A stretch of DNA of 64,000 nt from assembly GCF_001467525.1 (NCBI RefSeq), contig NZ_LNXS01000022.1, forward strand, positions 205,028 through 269,027, in the 5' to 3' direction. Origin of the DNA: Legionella anisa (GTDB taxonomy: Bacteria; Pseudomonadota; Gammaproteobacteria; Legionellales; Legionellaceae). Each line of letters begins with the position of its first letter. Within the stretch, counting starts at the first letter, position 1. Made by a program: the position numbers and the translations under genes. The notes beneath the pieces are model-generated. The model saw nothing but the letters and a program-made list of their open reading frames with translations, did no database searches and was not told the origin of the DNA. Below, piece by piece: positions 17,654 to 25,224 of the stretch.

Positions 17654-18517
17654 TTATTTTATGGCATGTATTATTGCAGAAAAGTAGTCTGGTTGTTCAG
17701 GTCTTGGATACCAAGCTAACGAAATAGGATTAAGGTAGGATTTATTCTCGTTAATAACGAGTAATTCCCCTGACTTAATATAGGGAGCAGCAAACTCTTT
17801 GGAAAGAACGCCATAACCCAATTCATTAATAAATAATTGCGCAATACTTTCTGTATTATTGACAAAATGCCTCTCTGTTTGAATGTATTTTAATAAATCA
17901 TATTTTTTCAAATAAGAAAAAGTCATTTGGTCGTCTTGTCCAAAATCAATTATTTTTTCATTTGAGATTATATCAATTAGCTTACGATGCGCCCATTGCA
18001 CCGAACAGACCAATAAATACTGTTCTGGTTCTAACGGTTTGCTTACCATTTCATGTGTCACATGTTCTGGGGATAAAATCACTAAATCAAAGGCTCCAGA
18101 CTTGAGCTGATGACTTATATCAATATGGTCATCAATTAAAAATGACATATGTAACTTAGGAAATTCTTTCATTATTTCCTTACATTGAGGAATAATGCGA
18201 GAACGCATTACACTTGTTGGACCAGCAATTTTGACCCGCAAATTCGATAAAGTTCCGGCTCCCTGAATACGTGTTAATACAGCACTGCTCATCTCGGTTA
18301 CACGTTGACAGTAACGATGTAGCTGCTCTCCTTCAGCAGTTAATAGCATGCCTCGACGACTGCGAATAAATAATGTGGCCTTGAGTTTTTGCTCTAATTG
18401 ACGTAACCGCTGTGTGACTGCTGTTTGCGTTAAAAAAAGAGATTCTGCAGCACCATGGACTGTGCCTTCCCGAACAATTGCTTCAAAAGCAACTAATTGA
18501 GCGTCAAGTAATATCAA
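17654..18517 (-). CDS. LysR-family transcriptional regulator (ArgP-like)
   Basis: A 287-residue LysR regulator. The N-terminal winged helix-turn-helix is clear (AFEAIVREGTVHGAAESLFLTQTAVTQRLRQLEQKL). The effector domain follows (VKIAGPTSVMRSRIIPQCKEIMKEFP ... ). The order and the VREGT motif resemble ArgP/IciA-type regulators that respond to basic amino acids. It is divergent from the arginase-family gene at 18608 with only 90 bases between, the classic layout in which a LysR protein controls its neighbour. The start is a TTG with no clear ribosome binding site; residues DAQLVAFEA fit the family N-terminus, so the true start is close. Confidence 0.88.
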   Translation of the reverse strand: MILLDAQLVAFEAIVREGTVHGAAESLFLTQTAVTQRLRQLEQKLKATLFIRSRRGMLLTAEGEQLHRYCQRVTEMSSAVLTRIQGAGTLSNLRVKIAGPTSVMRSRIIPQCKEIMKEFPKLHMSFLIDDHIDISHQLKSGAFDLVILSPEHVTHEMVSKPLEPEQYLLVCSVQWAHRKLIDIISNEKIIDFGQDDQMTFSYLKKYDLLKYIQTERHFVNNTESIAQLFINELGYGVLSKEFAAPYIKSGELLVINENKSYLNPISLAWYPRPEQPDYFSAIIHAIK

Positions 18518-18607
18518 AATTATTTATCAATTTATAAAAATAATGAATTATACATATCAAAAATCGCAAATTACAATAACTCGTAAACTAAAGAATGGAG
18601 ATTTAAA

Positions 18608-19486
18608 ATGCCCCGATTGAACTATGCTACTTGTTGTGATTATGAAAGGTCCGAAGTTGTGATTTTTGGCGTCAATACCCAAAGCGCTGGAACAGCGCCC
18701 ACCTTTTCCTCTACATCAATTCAAGACGAATTTTCAGCGGATTTTATTCGTAGAGTGGATAATCGATTGTATTCCTTTCCAGAAAATTTCAAATCAGGAG
18801 ATGGGCTGTGGGATGCAGGAAATCTGGAAATAGCAGACCATACCTCAGCCAATGAAATACAAATTGTTTCAACCCATTTTTATGAATTAATAAAAAAGAA
18901 CAAAAAACCCATTTGCCTGGGCGGCGATCATGTCATTAAATATGCCGCACTCAAAGCCTTAGATCGAGCAATACCTGGCGAGTATGGGGTAATCTATCTT
19001 GATGCGCACCCTGATTGTGAAGCGCAAGATATACTCTCATACAGCTCCATATTACATCATGGGTTTTTATTACCTTCATTAACTCCTCGTCAAATTATGT
19101 TAATGGGTATCCGGCAGTTTACTGAAAGTGAGGTATCTGCACTATCCTGCTATCAACCCGACATAGGTATTATCATGGGGCGCGAATTTTGCAATAACAC
19201 TTTGGAAATAATGGCACAGAAAATTATCACTCAATTTTATGGATTAAAACACCTCTATTTTTCTATTGATCTCGATGGGCTAAACCCTTCATGTGCACCC
19301 GCAGTAGAAAGTCCTTATCCTGGAGGTCCTGATGTTAACCAGATCATTTGCTTACTGCATATCCTACAACACCATTTTACTTTTATTGGAATGGATATAA
19401 GTGAAATGATACCGTCTCTGGATCATACTCATAGCACTGCATTATCAGCGGCACGAATTTTAAAGGAATTTTATAGTGTTATTTGA
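18608..19486 (+). CDS. Arginase/agmatinase family ureohydrolase
   Basis: A 292-residue binuclear-manganese ureohydrolase. The metal-binding motifs are present in order: CLGGDHV, IYLDAHPDCEA, and FSIDLDGLNPSCAPAVESPYPGG. The family hydrolyses a guanidino group to release urea from arginine, agmatine or related compounds. The SPYPGG ending favours agmatinase or formiminoglutamase-like members, but the substrate cannot be fixed. The divergent ArgP-like LysR gene suggests regulation by a basic amino acid. GGAGATTTAAA precedes the ATG. The stop is only three bases from the convergent SDR stop. Confidence 0.87.
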   Translation: MPRLNYATCCDYERSEVVIFGVNTQSAGTAPTFSSTSIQDEFSADFIRRVDNRLYSFPENFKSGDGLWDAGNLEIADHTSANEIQIVSTHFYELIKKNKKPICLGGDHVIKYAALKALDRAIPGEYGVIYLDAHPDCEAQDILSYSSILHHGFLLPSLTPRQIMLMGIRQFTESEVSALSCYQPDIGIIMGREFCNNTLEIMAQKIITQFYGLKHLYFSIDLDGLNPSCAPAVESPYPGGPDVNQIICLLHILQHHFTFIGMDISEMIPSLDHTHSTALSAARILKEFYSVI

Positions 19487-19489
19487 AAG

Positions 19490-20230
19490 TTAGAACATGC
19501 CACCATCGATTCCAAGCACTTTTCCTGTAATGTAAGATGCCTTATCTGAAGCCAAAAAGACAATAGTTTGAGCCACCTCTTCAGGACGGCCTGCCCGTTT
19601 TAAAGGCACCATTTCGAGAAAAGCCGCTTTATTTTCTTCAGTGCCGGTAAAACGCTCGAACATATCCGTACTAATTGGACCTGGGGCAACTGCGTTGACT
19701 CGCACATTGGCTGCAGCTGCTTCAACCGCAGCAACTTTTGTAAACCCTTCAACTGCGTGTTTCGATGCACAATAAATTGATGCCCCCGGAAGCCCTTTTT
19801 GGCCGGCGATTGATGAAAGATTAATGATACATCCAGAACCTTGTGACATCATTGCTTTGAGCTCATATTTAATGCATAAAAAAACGCCAAAAACATTTGT
19901 ATCAAAAATGGAATGATAATTTTCGATGGTCTGCTCTATAAACGGCCCAGGTATTCCTTCTGTACCTGCATTATTAACAGCTACATCCAAATGACCAAAA
20001 CGTTTTACTGCGTCGTCTATAAGTGCTTTTACTTCATCATCGTACCGTACATCAGTTCGGATAAACACTACGTCTACGCCAAGAGTGCGAAGTTCTTTTG
20101 CTAAAGACTCCCCAACTTCTTGTTTACGTCCAGAAATTACGATATTTGCACCTTCACGGGCAAAAGCAAAAGCAACTGCTTTACCAATTCCAGTAAGAGC
20201 ACCTGTAATAAGAACCGTCTTTTTTTCCAT
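19490..20230 (-). CDS. SDR family oxidoreductase (FabG-like)
   Basis: A 246-residue classical short-chain dehydrogenase/reductase. The NAD(P) motif is VLITGALTGIGKAVA, the structural NNAG motif is present (VNNAGTEGIPGPF), the active site is Ser in IINLSSIAGQKG with YCASKHAV (YxxxK), and the cofactor motif is VAPGPISTDMF. The end IVFLASDKASYITGKVLGIDGGMF is standard for the family. The substrate is not predictable. AAAGGGAATTAAA precedes the ATG. Confidence 0.92.
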   Translation of the reverse strand: MEKKTVLITGALTGIGKAVAFAFAREGANIVISGRKQEVGESLAKELRTLGVDVVFIRTDVRYDDEVKALIDDAVKRFGHLDVAVNNAGTEGIPGPFIEQTIENYHSIFDTNVFGVFLCIKYELKAMMSQGSGCIINLSSIAGQKGLPGASIYCASKHAVEGFTKVAAVEAAAANVRVNAVAPGPISTDMFERFTGTEENKAAFLEMVPLKRAGRPEEVAQTIVFLASDKASYITGKVLGIDGGMF

Positions 20231-20384
20231 TTTAATTCCCTTTAATGGTCCACATCATTAATTTTATTCAGTATAGTACAAACTCTATTTACTATACTAT
20301 GATTTTTAACTACGTAGGGCTCGTTTCCCATAAGCCCATAATGGTAAGATTGCCTTTTTTAACCAAATTTTAGGCATTCGACTT

Positions 20385-21329
20385 ATGGAAAAAAAAATTG
20401 CTGCTGTTTATGTGTCCAAACCCGAATTTATTTCTCTTCTTTCGGAAGAATTGGACGATGTTTCATATAAAACAGAAGATTTAATTTTTTCATCTCATAA
20501 AAGACTGGATGCATGCTTTGCACAAGATATCTGGTTGGAACCACAAGAAGTAACTTTCCAATCCATTTCAGAAGCGGTACGAATTTTGCGCCAAGCAGGG
20601 AAATTCTGGTACTTACATCCCATTTCTCATATAAGACGCTCACGATTAATCGAAGAACAATTGCGTAAGCTTCCTACACTCGAACGTCATTTTCCTCTTG
20701 ATTCTGAAATTCCATCAATAGGTGCCTTTAGTCTGTTAGATAATAATACATTGATTTATAGCACAAAACGCCAGAAAAAATGGCCTCAAGGAAAATGCTA
20801 TTTTGTTGAAGATAAAATAAACCCTCCCAATCGAGCCTACTTAAAGCTTTGGGAGGCACTCACGCTCTTAGGAACATATCCAAAACCAGGTGATCAAGCC
20901 CTGGATTTAGGCGCTTCACCAGGGGGATGGACTTATGTCATGCACTCATTGGGCGCATCAGTAACTGCTGTTGATAAAGCGTTACTGGATCCTAAAATTG
21001 AACAATTACCCCGAGTTACTTCCCTACAACAAAGTGCTTTTGCTCTCGATCCAACGCAATTGGAACAAAACTATGATTGGGTTTTATCTGATGTAGCTTG
21101 CTATCCCGATCGTGCTTACGCACTCATTATGAAATGGATAGAGTCTGGGAAGGCAAAGCAAATGATTTTCACTATAAAATTACAAGGTAAAATTGAGTTG
21201 TCTACACTAAAGCAATTTCAAAAAATACCCAACTCTTTTCTCACCAACATGTTTTATAACAAACATGAGGCAACCTTTTTTTATCCTTTCGTGCAGGCTC
21301 ATGAAGAGGCATATACGGTCATGAAGTGA
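20385..21329 (+). CDS. RlmM-like SAM-dependent rRNA 2'-O-methyltransferase
   Basis: A 314-residue protein of the FtsJ/RrmJ fold. The SAM motif I is ALDLGASPGGWTYVM, followed by a second-strand acid (VTAVDKALLD), motif IV DWVLSDVACYPDRAY, and a lysine in FTIKLQGK. With the N-terminal about 100 residues in place of a THUMP-like domain, this resembles RlmM, which methylates C2498 of 23S rRNA. The catalytic K-D-K-like set appears present. A bidirectional hairpin follows. Confidence 0.82.
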   Translation: MEKKIAAVYVSKPEFISLLSEELDDVSYKTEDLIFSSHKRLDACFAQDIWLEPQEVTFQSISEAVRILRQAGKFWYLHPISHIRRSRLIEEQLRKLPTLERHFPLDSEIPSIGAFSLLDNNTLIYSTKRQKKWPQGKCYFVEDKINPPNRAYLKLWEALTLLGTYPKPGDQALDLGASPGGWTYVMHSLGASVTAVDKALLDPKIEQLPRVTSLQQSAFALDPTQLEQNYDWVLSDVACYPDRAYALIMKWIESGKAKQMIFTIKLQGKIELSTLKQFQKIPNSFLTNMFYNKHEATFFYPFVQAHEEAYTVMK

Positions 21330-21334
21330 AACTG

Positions 21335-21363
21335 GAGCAGGGAACTGGCTGTTTTCCCTGCTC
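21335..21363. terminator. Bidirectional hairpin terminator
   Basis: Perfect 10-bp GC-rich arms (GAGCAGGGAA at 21335-21344, TTCCCTGCTC at 21354-21363) lie between the convergent methyltransferase and HAD-like genes. T-rich tracts on either side are weak. Confidence 0.55.
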
Positions 21364-21379
21364 AAGAATAATGTGTTAT

Positions 21380-22063
21380 TTATACACCATAAACAACCGC
21401 TTTTTTTGATTCTTGCAAACTCTCAACCGTCTCGGCAACTTTTTCCAGATCTTTACCTGGATCAACATAGCTGAAATTGAGATGGTCATATGCCTTGATT
21501 GTATTTAAAAAGGAAATAACATGATCGTCTTTATCTATTTTAAGTTTTTTCAATGCATACTTGAGTGTATCAGGATGATCAGTACATTTTGAGGACATTG
21601 ATGGAGCAAACAAAATGTTTTCACTCTCAGACCACTTATCATCACTAATAACTGCAGTTTCTGGAATTAACTTTGGAAGTTGCGACAAAATATAATATAA
21701 ATGAGAATAATTGGTGTGTGACACGAGAACGAATTTAACGCCATCGTGTGCATCTAAAAATCCTTTAAACTTTTCTACCCGCTCCAATGATGCTTTATCC
21801 AGATTGCACATGGAATTAAAAATCTTACTGAATTCACTAAATGTTATATTTACTTTAAAATGTTCATTAAATTTGTCACAAAATTGCTTGAGGGTTATTT
21901 CTCCTATTCTTAAAGGCGCCAAATTATCAGCCATCCATTTCCAAACCATCTCACCGGTAACATCTTCTTTCTTCTGGGTTTTAAACCATTCCTGAAATCC
22001 TGACTTTAATACATCCAGTTTTGAAGAAATAAATTGCCCTAAAGAAAATACTGCAACAATCAT
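21380..22063 (-). CDS. Degenerate HAD-fold protein (probable pseudoenzyme)
   Basis: A 227-residue protein that follows the layout of YihX-type HAD phosphatases but lacks key residues. The N-terminal strand reads VAVFSLGQFIS, where active members have FDxGxV, so the nucleophile aspartate is serine (residue 7). Motif II is kept (VLVSHTN, residues 112-118) and a lysine is present near SSKCTDHPDTLKYALKKL (residue 159). Motif IV, normally FFDDN, reads SFLNT (184-188). The helical cap (residues about 15-95) is intact. This suggests a binding or regulatory protein rather than a phosphatase. Gene neighbours give no clue. Coding status is secure. Confidence 0.7.
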   Translation of the reverse strand: MIVAVFSLGQFISSKLDVLKSGFQEWFKTQKKEDVTGEMVWKWMADNLAPLRIGEITLKQFCDKFNEHFKVNITFSEFSKIFNSMCNLDKASLERVEKFKGFLDAHDGVKFVLVSHTNYSHLYYILSQLPKLIPETAVISDDKWSESENILFAPSMSSKCTDHPDTLKYALKKLKIDKDDHVISFLNTIKAYDHLNFSYVDPGKDLEKVAETVESLQESKKAVVYGV

Positions 22064-22432
22064 ATGTACTCCGCCTATTTTTAAGACATGAAATGATTTA
22101 TCACAATTGAGTCGTGAGCGCCATAAACTTTACTTTTATGACACATTGACATCAGTAGATGACGCGATCCTGAAGCTTTAGTTTTTTTGCTTACAGATAA
22201 AAAATATAAGCTTGATGTATTGCTGCCTGGTTCCCGTCGGAGTATGACTTAAGTTATGTATCAAGAATGGATGCTTTAGCCAACTAATAAAAACTAAGAC
22301 ATTTTTTCGCCAATGTACTGCGCTTTAGCGCGGTATGTTGCTGTTTAACAAGATATTACTTTTAAAAATCTGTGGCTATCGCTAGAGACAACCCTGTGAA
22401 CACGTTGCAAGAGCAAACCCAAACTTGCTGAG
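22064..22432. other. Intergenic region without recognised gene
   Basis: These 369 bases separate a minus-strand start from another minus-strand stop. I see no open frame of note. A short GCGCT/AGCGC hairpin lies at 22320-22331, and a T-run is at about 22180-22190. The promoter of the degenerate HAD gene should lie at the left side. Confidence 0.5.
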
Positions 22433-23299
22433 TTATGATCTGCTGATATCCTCAATGAGTTTTAATGAAGCCGAAGAAAGTTCAAATGAGTCCAAATCCA
22501 AATCTTCTTTCATATGTTGCTGACTGCTTGTACCCGTCAAAGGCACTATCCCGATTTGTAATGCAAATCGAAAAACAATTTGTGGTATAGATTTCTTATA
22601 GTGTTTAGCAAGCTCATACATCGTATTAGTGAGTAAATAAGATTGATTTGCGGTTAATAAGGAAAATCCCTGATAGAGTATGCCGTGCTTTTTACAAAAT
22701 AATCGGATTGAGGAGTCCCAGTGACTGCTTGCAAAACATCGATTTTGCACCAGTGAAGGCTTGATAACCGCTGCATTATAAAGAGCCTCCAGTTGTTCCA
22801 GATCCACATTGGAGATACCAAGCAACCTGACTTTTCCTTCATCATACAAATCTTCCATAGCTTTCCAAATATCTAAATCATCTCGTACAAGTCCAGAATA
22901 ATAAGTGGGTCCATGCAGAATATAAGAATCAATATAATCTGTTTGTAAGTGATCTAAGGAACTTAAAAAAGATTGCCTTACCTGATTTTTATAAGAATCT
23001 GTTTCATCGTAAGGTTTGTTATGATCTTGACTATGGGCTGGAGTAAATTTTGTTTGCAAAAATAAATCACTACGGCTTTTCCCTGTATTTTTTAAGAATT
23101 GCTGGATCCCAAGTCCAACGCCCTCTTCAAAATAATGTTTCAGTTGATTTGCTGTATCAATTCCAATAAATCCATTTTCCAATGCCTGAAGAGTTAACAT
23201 TTGGGTTTTCTCTTTTTTCCAGGCAGTACCATATAGAAAAGGTGGAACGCTAACATGGTTCAGGTTATTTTTAAATGCTTCAAGCATGATATTTGCCAC
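22433..23299 (-). CDS. Aldo/keto reductase family oxidoreductase
   Basis: A 288-residue NADPH-dependent aldo-keto reductase of the TIM-barrel type. Recognisable parts are GFIGIDTANQLKHYFEEGVGLGI (catalytic Asp region), LFLQTKFTPAHSQ (catalytic Lys), DYIDSYILHGPTYY (His), LLGISNVDLEQLEAL, and IPQIVFRFALQIGIVPLTGTSSQQHM (cofactor binding). The usual tyrosine four residues after the Asp appears displaced (NQLKHYFEEG). The start may be GTG at 23299 or ATG at 23287. It is divergent from the 3-hydroxyisobutyrate-dehydrogenase-like gene. Confidence 0.88.
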   Translation of the reverse strand: MANIMLEAFKNNLNHVSVPPFLYGTAWKKEKTQMLTLQALENGFIGIDTANQLKHYFEEGVGLGIQQFLKNTGKSRSDLFLQTKFTPAHSQDHNKPYDETDSYKNQVRQSFLSSLDHLQTDYIDSYILHGPTYYSGLVRDDLDIWKAMEDLYDEGKVRLLGISNVDLEQLEALYNAAVIKPSLVQNRCFASSHWDSSIRLFCKKHGILYQGFSLLTANQSYLLTNTMYELAKHYKKSIPQIVFRFALQIGIVPLTGTSSQQHMKEDLDLDSFELSSASLKLIEDISRS

Positions 23300-23367
23300 T
23301 AAATGTATGATTATAAGAATAGTTTTATAGTATTCTTTAAGAAATAAATCAATTACTAGGAGTAATT

Positions 23368-24234
23368 ATGAAGATTACGTTGATAGGTCTAGGCAAAATG
23401 GGTTCAGTTTTAGCTCAACGATTGTTAGCCGCCGGTTTTAATTTAACTGTGTTTAATCGTACAGCCGAAAAAATGATACCCTTGGTTAAAGCGGGTGCTA
23501 AAGGAGCAGACACTATTGAAGAGGCTGTAAAAGATGCAAAAATTATTATTACTTGCCTTCTTGATGATCATGCAGTTCTAGAAGCGGCTAAAAGCTTTAT
23601 TCCTAAGTTGCATCCTGAGGCTATTCATGTAGGTACATCAACTATATTGCCCGAAACATCAAAAAAATTAAGTGAGTTGCATAAAAAACAAGGCAGTATC
23701 TACCTTGCTGCAAATGTTTTAGGTGTCCCCAAAGTGGCTGCACGAGGCGAGCTCACGACGCTTGTTGCAGGTCAGAAAGAAATAATTGAGCAATGTAAAC
23801 CCGTATTTGCCGCATACTCCCTCAAAGTAATTTCTGTAGGTTCACAACCTTTTCAAGCAAATGTAATTAAAATATGCATGAATTATTTTCTTGTAACCGC
23901 AATAGAAGCTATGGGAGAGCTCTATGCATTTGCTGAAAAAAGCGAAGTTGATACATCTATTCTTAATACATTGTTTCATTCTGTATTTGCTCACCCCGCA
24001 TTTCAACTTTATGTCGATAAAATCAAAGAACGTGACTTTGATGATGTAAATTTTGATATGAAAGGAGGGTTGAAAGACTTAAATTTATTTCAACAAGCTT
24101 TCACTCAGGTAGGAGTTGTTCCTGATATAGCCAACATTATCAAAGATAAATTTATTATCGCCTTAGCTCATCATATGGAAAACAAAGATTGGAGCGGAAT
24201 CACTGAAATAACACGTTTGCAATCGAATATTTAA
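23368..24234 (+). CDS. NAD(P)-dependent oxidoreductase, 3-hydroxyisobutyrate dehydrogenase family
   Basis: A 288-residue beta-hydroxyacid dehydrogenase. The N-terminal Rossmann motif is ITLIGLGKMGSVLAQRLL, followed by FNRTAEK, the substrate-binding region (VLGVPKVAARGELTTLVAG) and the catalytic lysine helix (NVIKICMNYFLV). The usual DAPVSGG is changed to AANVLGVPK, as in some imine-reductase or glyoxylate-reductase-like members. The substrate is therefore open. TAGGAGTAATT precedes the ATG. Confidence 0.88.
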   Translation: MKITLIGLGKMGSVLAQRLLAAGFNLTVFNRTAEKMIPLVKAGAKGADTIEEAVKDAKIIITCLLDDHAVLEAAKSFIPKLHPEAIHVGTSTILPETSKKLSELHKKQGSIYLAANVLGVPKVAARGELTTLVAGQKEIIEQCKPVFAAYSLKVISVGSQPFQANVIKICMNYFLVTAIEAMGELYAFAEKSEVDTSILNTLFHSVFAHPAFQLYVDKIKERDFDDVNFDMKGGLKDLNLFQQAFTQVGVVPDIANIIKDKFIIALAHHMENKDWSGITEITRLQSNI

Positions 24235-24283
24235 TACCAACCTTATGGCTCCTCCAATGAAAATATATAATGTAGCCTGGGTA

Positions 24284-24345
24284 CAGCGCAGCGGAACCCG
24301 GGATCTTGGCTTGATTACTTCTCGATCCCGGGTTCCGCTGCGCTG
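24284..24345. repeat. Perfect 22-bp inverted repeat (REP-like)
   Basis: Arms at 24284-24305 and 24324-24345 are perfect inverted copies (22 bp, core GCAGCGGAACCCGGGATC) around an 18-nt spacer. This is the common bacterial intergenic unit containing GCAGCGGAA(T/C)CCGGG. It lies between convergent genes and can act as a terminator. Confidence 0.8.
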
Positions 24346-24359
24346 CAATAAACGTCCAT

Positions 24360-25049
24360 TTAATGAGGCTTGTTTATAGTCAGTGCCTTCCATTTTTTTA
24401 AAAGGGTTTGGCGACGTTCAGGATAATTCGTTTCTGTGAGATTTAATTCAATAATGCGATCTGTTCGAAAATGTCGAAAATCCTGCCTTAGCTCGCACCA
24501 TGTAATAAGAATACGGACCTGATCAAAAAATCCCAGAGCCAATGGCCAAATCATTCGTTGTGACGCGTTTTCATTGACATCCTGGTAGGTCAATTGAAGT
24601 TTCTTCTCCAATCGTATTGCTTTTCGAATCAAAATTAAATCAGAATCCTTGCTTTCAGCGATGTGTCCCGGAGCAATAAGGAGTCCAGAGATTTCTAACT
24701 GTTCACGCAATTCATTTGGAAGCACCGCTGCGATTTTAGCCAGGGCATTTTGTGCTGCAGATTTAAGTTGGGTGTCTGTCCTATCCGCAACCCAACGTGA
24801 GCCAAGGACTATAGCTTCGATTTCATCCGCAGTAAACATAAGCGGAGGGAGGGTAAATCCTGAACGTAGCACATACCCCATACCCGCCTCTCCTTCAATT
24901 GGAGCGCCCTGTCCTTTCAGCGTTGAAATATCTCGATACAAAGTACGAAGACTAATCCCTAACTCTTGCGCAAGTGATACTCCGCTTACTGGAAAACGAT
25001 GACGTCTTAATAGCTGAATTAAGTCTAATAATCGTTCAGTTCGTGACAT
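24360..25049 (-). CDS. WYL-domain (YafY-type) transcriptional regulator
   Basis: A 229-residue regulator with an N-terminal HTH_11-type winged helix (RTERLLDLIQLLRRHRFPVSGVSLAQELGISLRTLYRDISTL), a GYVLRSGFTLPPLMFTADEIEAIVLGSRWV hinge, and a C-terminal WYL domain with the WPLALGFFDQVRILITWCE signature. WYL regulators bind a small ligand or nucleic acid and control nearby or stress genes. The target is unknown. Convergent with the preceding dehydrogenase. Confidence 0.9.
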   Translation of the reverse strand: MSRTERLLDLIQLLRRHRFPVSGVSLAQELGISLRTLYRDISTLKGQGAPIEGEAGMGYVLRSGFTLPPLMFTADEIEAIVLGSRWVADRTDTQLKSAAQNALAKIAAVLPNELREQLEISGLLIAPGHIAESKDSDLILIRKAIRLEKKLQLTYQDVNENASQRMIWPLALGFFDQVRILITWCELRQDFRHFRTDRIIELNLTETNYPERRQTLLKKWKALTINKPH

Positions 25050-25224
25050 TGATAAAAACCACTCCCAGCTGTTTCAAAATTTCATGATCGAAACGTTAAA
25101 ACAATCCTTGTCTGTAAAAAGGAAAATACCAACCCAAAATGTTCAATTAATAATCTCTTAATATTTCGATGATACAATAATCGCCCATTATGCTCAATTT
25201 AAAATCGACTCACTGAGGTAAGTA

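Noticed and set aside
24649..25002. 117-codon plus-strand frame
   Set aside because: It is antisense to the well-supported WYL regulator and has the composition of a shadow frame.
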